DNA of 64,000 nt from Oceanispirochaeta crateris (GTDB taxonomy: Bacteria; Spirochaetota; Spirochaetia; DSM-2461). Position 1 is the first letter of the stretch; every line of letters starts with the position of its first letter. The notes below the pieces were generated by a model. That model saw only the letters and a program-made list of their open reading frames with translations, had not been told where the DNA came from and searched no databases. The stretch covers positions 2,046,001 to 2,110,000 of the forward strand of contig NZ_CP036150.1 of the NCBI RefSeq assembly GCF_008329965.1, read 5' to 3'. Below, one piece after another: positions 61,697 through 64,000 of the stretch. Made by a program: the position numbers and the translations under genes.

Positions 61697-62845
61697 ATGC
61701 TTTATAGACCATTTGGAAAAACCAATGAAAAACTCAGCATCCTTGGATTTGGAGCCATGCGGCTTCCCATTATAGGAGATGATGTCAGTCAGATTGATGA
61801 GGATAAAGCCCTAAAGATGATCAGACATGCCATAGATGAGGGTGTCAATTATCTGGACACAGCCTGGCCCTACCATGGAGGAAACAGCGAAGCCTTCTGC
61901 GGCAAGGTTATGAAAGACGGCTATCGTGAGAAAGTGAATATTGCCACAAAACTCCCCAGCTGGGACATCAAGAAACACGAAGACATGGACAGGATTCTGG
62001 ATCAGCAGCTCAAGCGTCTGGGAGTGGAAACCATAGACTTTTACCTGATTCACTCCCTCAACACGGCAAACTGGAATAACATGAAGAAGCATGACTACAA
62101 GTCTTTTCTTTCCAGAGCTGTTGAAGCTGGGAAAATTCGCTATATTGGATTTTCACACCACGACAGCATTGATCTCTTCAAAGAAATTGTAGATGACAAT
62201 GACTGGGATTTCTGTCAAATACAGCTCAATTATCTGGATGAAAACTACCAGGCCGGACTGGAGGGTATGGACTACGCCTCCTCAAAAGGCATGGGCGTAG
62301 TTGTAATGGAGCCCCTCAGAGGTGGCATGCTGGCCCGAAAGGAAATTCCAGAGGAGCTCCAGGCCATCTGGGATTCTGCCGAAGTAAAACGCTCTCCTGC
62401 GGAATGGGCCCTCAGGTCGGTATGGAACAGAGAGAAAGTATCTGTGATCCTCAGCGGCATGACCACAATGGAACAAGTTGTAGAAAACCTAAAGACCGCC
62501 TCCCAGGCCCTTCCCTCTTCCTTAAGCGAAGAGGAAAACAAAATTATCATTCGGGCACAGAATTATTTTCACAGCAAGATAAAAGTGGACTGCACCAACT
62601 GCCGCTACTGCATGCCCTGTCCTCAGGGAGTGTATATTCCAGAAATATTCTGGGCTTACAACCACGAAGCCCTATTTGGTGATTTCAACAAAGCCAAGTT
62701 ATGGACAACTAGCTTCCTTAAGGAGCATCAAAGGCCATCCAACTGCAATCGCTGCGGCGCCTGTGAAAAACATTGCCCTCAAAATATAGAAATCAGAAAA
62801 CATCTAAAAGTGATAGCGGCCCGGTACGAAGGAGTCACAACCTGA
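61697..62845 (+). CDS. Aldo/keto reductase with C-terminal ferredoxin domain
   Basis: A reductase of about 382 residues. The barrel covers roughly 1-270, with the catalytic Tyr near YLDTAWPYHGG, Asp in the NYLDTA motif, Lys in NIATKLPSW, and His in YLIHSLN. The C-terminal 100 residues have CTNCRYCMPCP and CNRCGACEKHCP, binding two 4Fe-4S clusters. This subclass is common in anaerobes. ATG 61697 follows GGAGAAA and is preferred over an in-frame ATG at 61685, which overlaps that site. Confidence 0.9.
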   Translation: MLYRPFGKTNEKLSILGFGAMRLPIIGDDVSQIDEDKALKMIRHAIDEGVNYLDTAWPYHGGNSEAFCGKVMKDGYREKVNIATKLPSWDIKKHEDMDRILDQQLKRLGVETIDFYLIHSLNTANWNNMKKHDYKSFLSRAVEAGKIRYIGFSHHDSIDLFKEIVDDNDWDFCQIQLNYLDENYQAGLEGMDYASSKGMGVVVMEPLRGGMLARKEIPEELQAIWDSAEVKRSPAEWALRSVWNREKVSVILSGMTTMEQVVENLKTASQALPSSLSEEENKIIIRAQNYFHSKIKVDCTNCRYCMPCPQGVYIPEIFWAYNHEALFGDFNKAKLWTTSFLKEHQRPSNCNRCGACEKHCPQNIEIRKHLKVIAARYEGVTT

Positions 62846-63426
62846 ATCTAAAGAAACATAAGCATATCTTCAACAGCATTTCCTCGGTGTATAATCTTTT
62901 TTACAACTACCAATGCCGGGGATATTCCCGGGTTCTCAAAGAATATATTGACACACTAAAGATCCCCGAAAAAGGTCGCATTCTGGATATCGGCTGCGGA
63001 ACCGGAGCCCTTGTACAGAGCCTCTCGGAATACGGGTATGATGTAAGCGGGGTGGACCTTGCCGAGAAAATGCTGGGACATGCCGTCGAAAGAGGCCATA
63101 ACTGCCGTTACGGAAATGTTGTTGATGGACTGGGGATGGAAGATCATTCCTTTGATTTGGTGACATCCGCCTTTGTGGCTCATGGTCTGGACCGTGAAAA
63201 ACGAAAATGCCTCTTTGAAGAAGCGGCCCGCCTAACCAGGGGCGTGGTACTCTTCCACGATTACAGTGACAAGAGAAACTGGTTTATTAATTTTATTGAA
63301 TATATGGAAGACGGAGACTACTTCAACTTTATACAGTCTGGACTAAAGGAGATGAAAGAAGTCTTTACAAAGGTGGAAGTCATCAAAATCAGGAAATTCA
63401 ATAGCTGGTACATTTGTCGTCCATAA
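62842..63426 (+). CDS. Class I SAM-dependent methyltransferase
   Basis: A methyltransferase of about 195 residues. Motif I is ILDIGCGTGALVQSL, followed by GVDLAEKMLGHA and a YDV... SFDLVTSAFVAHGL segment as motif II. The start is uncertain. The likeliest is CTG 62842, which overlaps the stop of the reductase gene and has GGAG 7 nt upstream; the alternative, ATG 62773, would overlap that gene by 73 bp. The protein N-terminus NLKKHKHIFNSISSVYN suits the later start. The substrate is unknown. Confidence 0.82.
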   Translation: MNLKKHKHIFNSISSVYNLFYNYQCRGYSRVLKEYIDTLKIPEKGRILDIGCGTGALVQSLSEYGYDVSGVDLAEKMLGHAVERGHNCRYGNVVDGLGMEDHSFDLVTSAFVAHGLDREKRKCLFEEAARLTRGVVLFHDYSDKRNWFINFIEYMEDGDYFNFIQSGLKEMKEVFTKVEVIKIRKFNSWYICRP

Positions 63427-63433
63427 CATGGAA

Positions 63434-63838
63434 TCAAACAAACCCCATCAAACTCAATCCGTAATAAATTGAAATCCCCATTCCCGTGACTGTCAGATAT
63501 CCAAGGGATTTATGAATTGTTCTTCCGATTTTTTTATTTCTAAAACGATTCATATTCAGACCTAAAAGGGGGGTGCAGATGAGAAGAACTCCGCTAAAGG
63601 CTCCAAAAACAGCGTGTTGGGAACTCAGGTGGTACCCGTGACTTGTCTGAACCATGACAAAAGCCGTCAAGAGAGCCGTTATTCCCGCTGCTCCGGCATA
63701 AAGTCCCAAAGCCCTATGTGTTTTATACCGCCATTTTTTTCTCTTCCATAAAAGAGAAACCAGGATTGCTCCAACCATGCTTAAAAGGGATGTCGCCATC
63801 AAAACAGCATGGATTCTCCAAAGAATTTCGTAGATCAA
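63434..63838 (-). CDS. Small four-helix membrane protein
   Basis: A membrane protein of about 134 residues with four predicted helices and conserved histidines (IHAVLMATSLL, TSHGYHLSSQHAVFG, TIHKSLGYLTVTG), which recalls cytochrome b561-like or DUF4079-type haem proteins. I chose TTG 63838, which has AGGAGGGG upstream; an ATG 48 bases earlier has no ribosome site and would overlap the preceding gene. It follows the NagD-like gene by 16 bp. Haem binding is inference. Confidence 0.65.
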   Translation of the reverse strand: MIYEILWRIHAVLMATSLLSMVGAILVSLLWKRKKWRYKTHRALGLYAGAAGITALLTAFVMVQTSHGYHLSSQHAVFGAFSGVLLICTPLLGLNMNRFRNKKIGRTIHKSLGYLTVTGMGISIYYGLSLMGFV

Positions 63839-63854
63839 AATGCCCCTCCTGTAT

Positions 63855-64000
63855 TTAAGGAATGATAGGGATATCCCCAACCCCATCCAGAATATAATGA
63901 GGTCTATAGGCGAAACGCTCTATATCACTTCGACTCGTCACTCCGCTGAGGACAAGAACGGTATCAATTTCCGATTCTATTCCCGCTATAATATCCGTAT
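63855..64000 (-). CDS. NagD-like HAD-family phosphatase, C-terminus only
   Basis: The last 48 codons of a gene that enters from the right, ending at TAA 63855-63857. The translation TDIIAGIESEIDTVLVLSGVTSRSDIE and a following YRPHYILDGVGDI match the C-terminal end of HAD-IIA (NagD/PNPase-like) phosphatases, where the first Asp is the metal ligand after the core. It is too short for the ORF-based calls. The likely product removes phosphate from a small metabolite. Confidence 0.75.
   Translation of the reverse strand, partial: TDIIAGIESEIDTVLVLSGVTSRSDIERFAYRPHYILDGVGDIPIIP

Overview
The window looks like chromosomal DNA of a free-living, probably marine or sediment spirochaete. This is inferred from the gene set: a membrane-anchored chemoreceptor, several lipoproteins with loose lipoboxes ending FSC or LSC, ribose-type and TRAP transporters, and an integron whose integrase resembles IntI. 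No rRNA, tRNA or CRISPR array was seen. The chromosomal parts look moderately GC-balanced, while about 19.8-35.5 kb is clearly AT-rich.

Layout. 1-4 kb: the end of a membrane protein, a chemoreceptor and two small orphans. 4.2-8.4 kb: a four-gene operon of a CotH-type kinase lipoprotein, a VTC-domain protein, a DUF4956 membrane protein and a predicted outer-membrane barrel, facing a two-component system (8.4-10.6 kb). 10.7-12 kb: small GFA, DUF1801 and YdeI-like genes. 12.2-19.5 kb: a pentitol (probably xylitol) locus with a LacI repressor, polyol dehydrogenase, ABC uptake system and xylulokinase, with an operator/promoter and an internal SBP terminator visible. 19.8-22.6 kb: a methyltransferase and a MATE pump with its MarR regulator.

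24.3-37.8 kb is the highlight: a chromosomal integron. An IntI-type integrase (36.6-37.8 kb, + strand) has the family-specific insertion and an N-terminal extension. To its left lies a run of minus-strand gene cassettes separated by attC-like sites. In six cassettes the first 8-9 nt are the reverse complement of the outer (R'') box of the cassette's own attC, as expected if each was once a circle. The cargo is a periplasmic protein with a zinc-ribbon protein, a near-empty cassette, a membrane protein with a YARHG protein, a Fic protein, a TIGR04141/DUF6119-like protein, a GNAT acetyltransferase, an ORF-less cassette and an STM3941-like membrane protein. An IS1182-like element sits exactly in one attC core with a perfect 5-bp target duplication, and a decayed IS3 element lies at the distal end. 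A menA-like gene lies between intI and the first cassette.

37.9-43.2 kb: a lipoprotein, a CsoR-CopA copper module (CopA carries a C-terminal CopZ-like domain with its own internal ribosome site), a diguanylate cyclase and a SHOCT protein. 43.3-46.1 kb: cytidylate-kinase-like, yicC and murC genes. 46.2-54.8 kb: a MacB-type tripartite export operon with a divergent two-component system. 54.8-59.1 kb: a ferredoxin, a rubrerythrin-like protein, a universal stress protein and a TRAP transporter, with a divergent ROK regulator preceded by a perfect hairpin that covers its ribosome site. 60.7-64 kb: an alpha/beta hydrolase, an aldo/keto reductase, a methyltransferase, a small membrane protein and the end of a NagD-like phosphatase.
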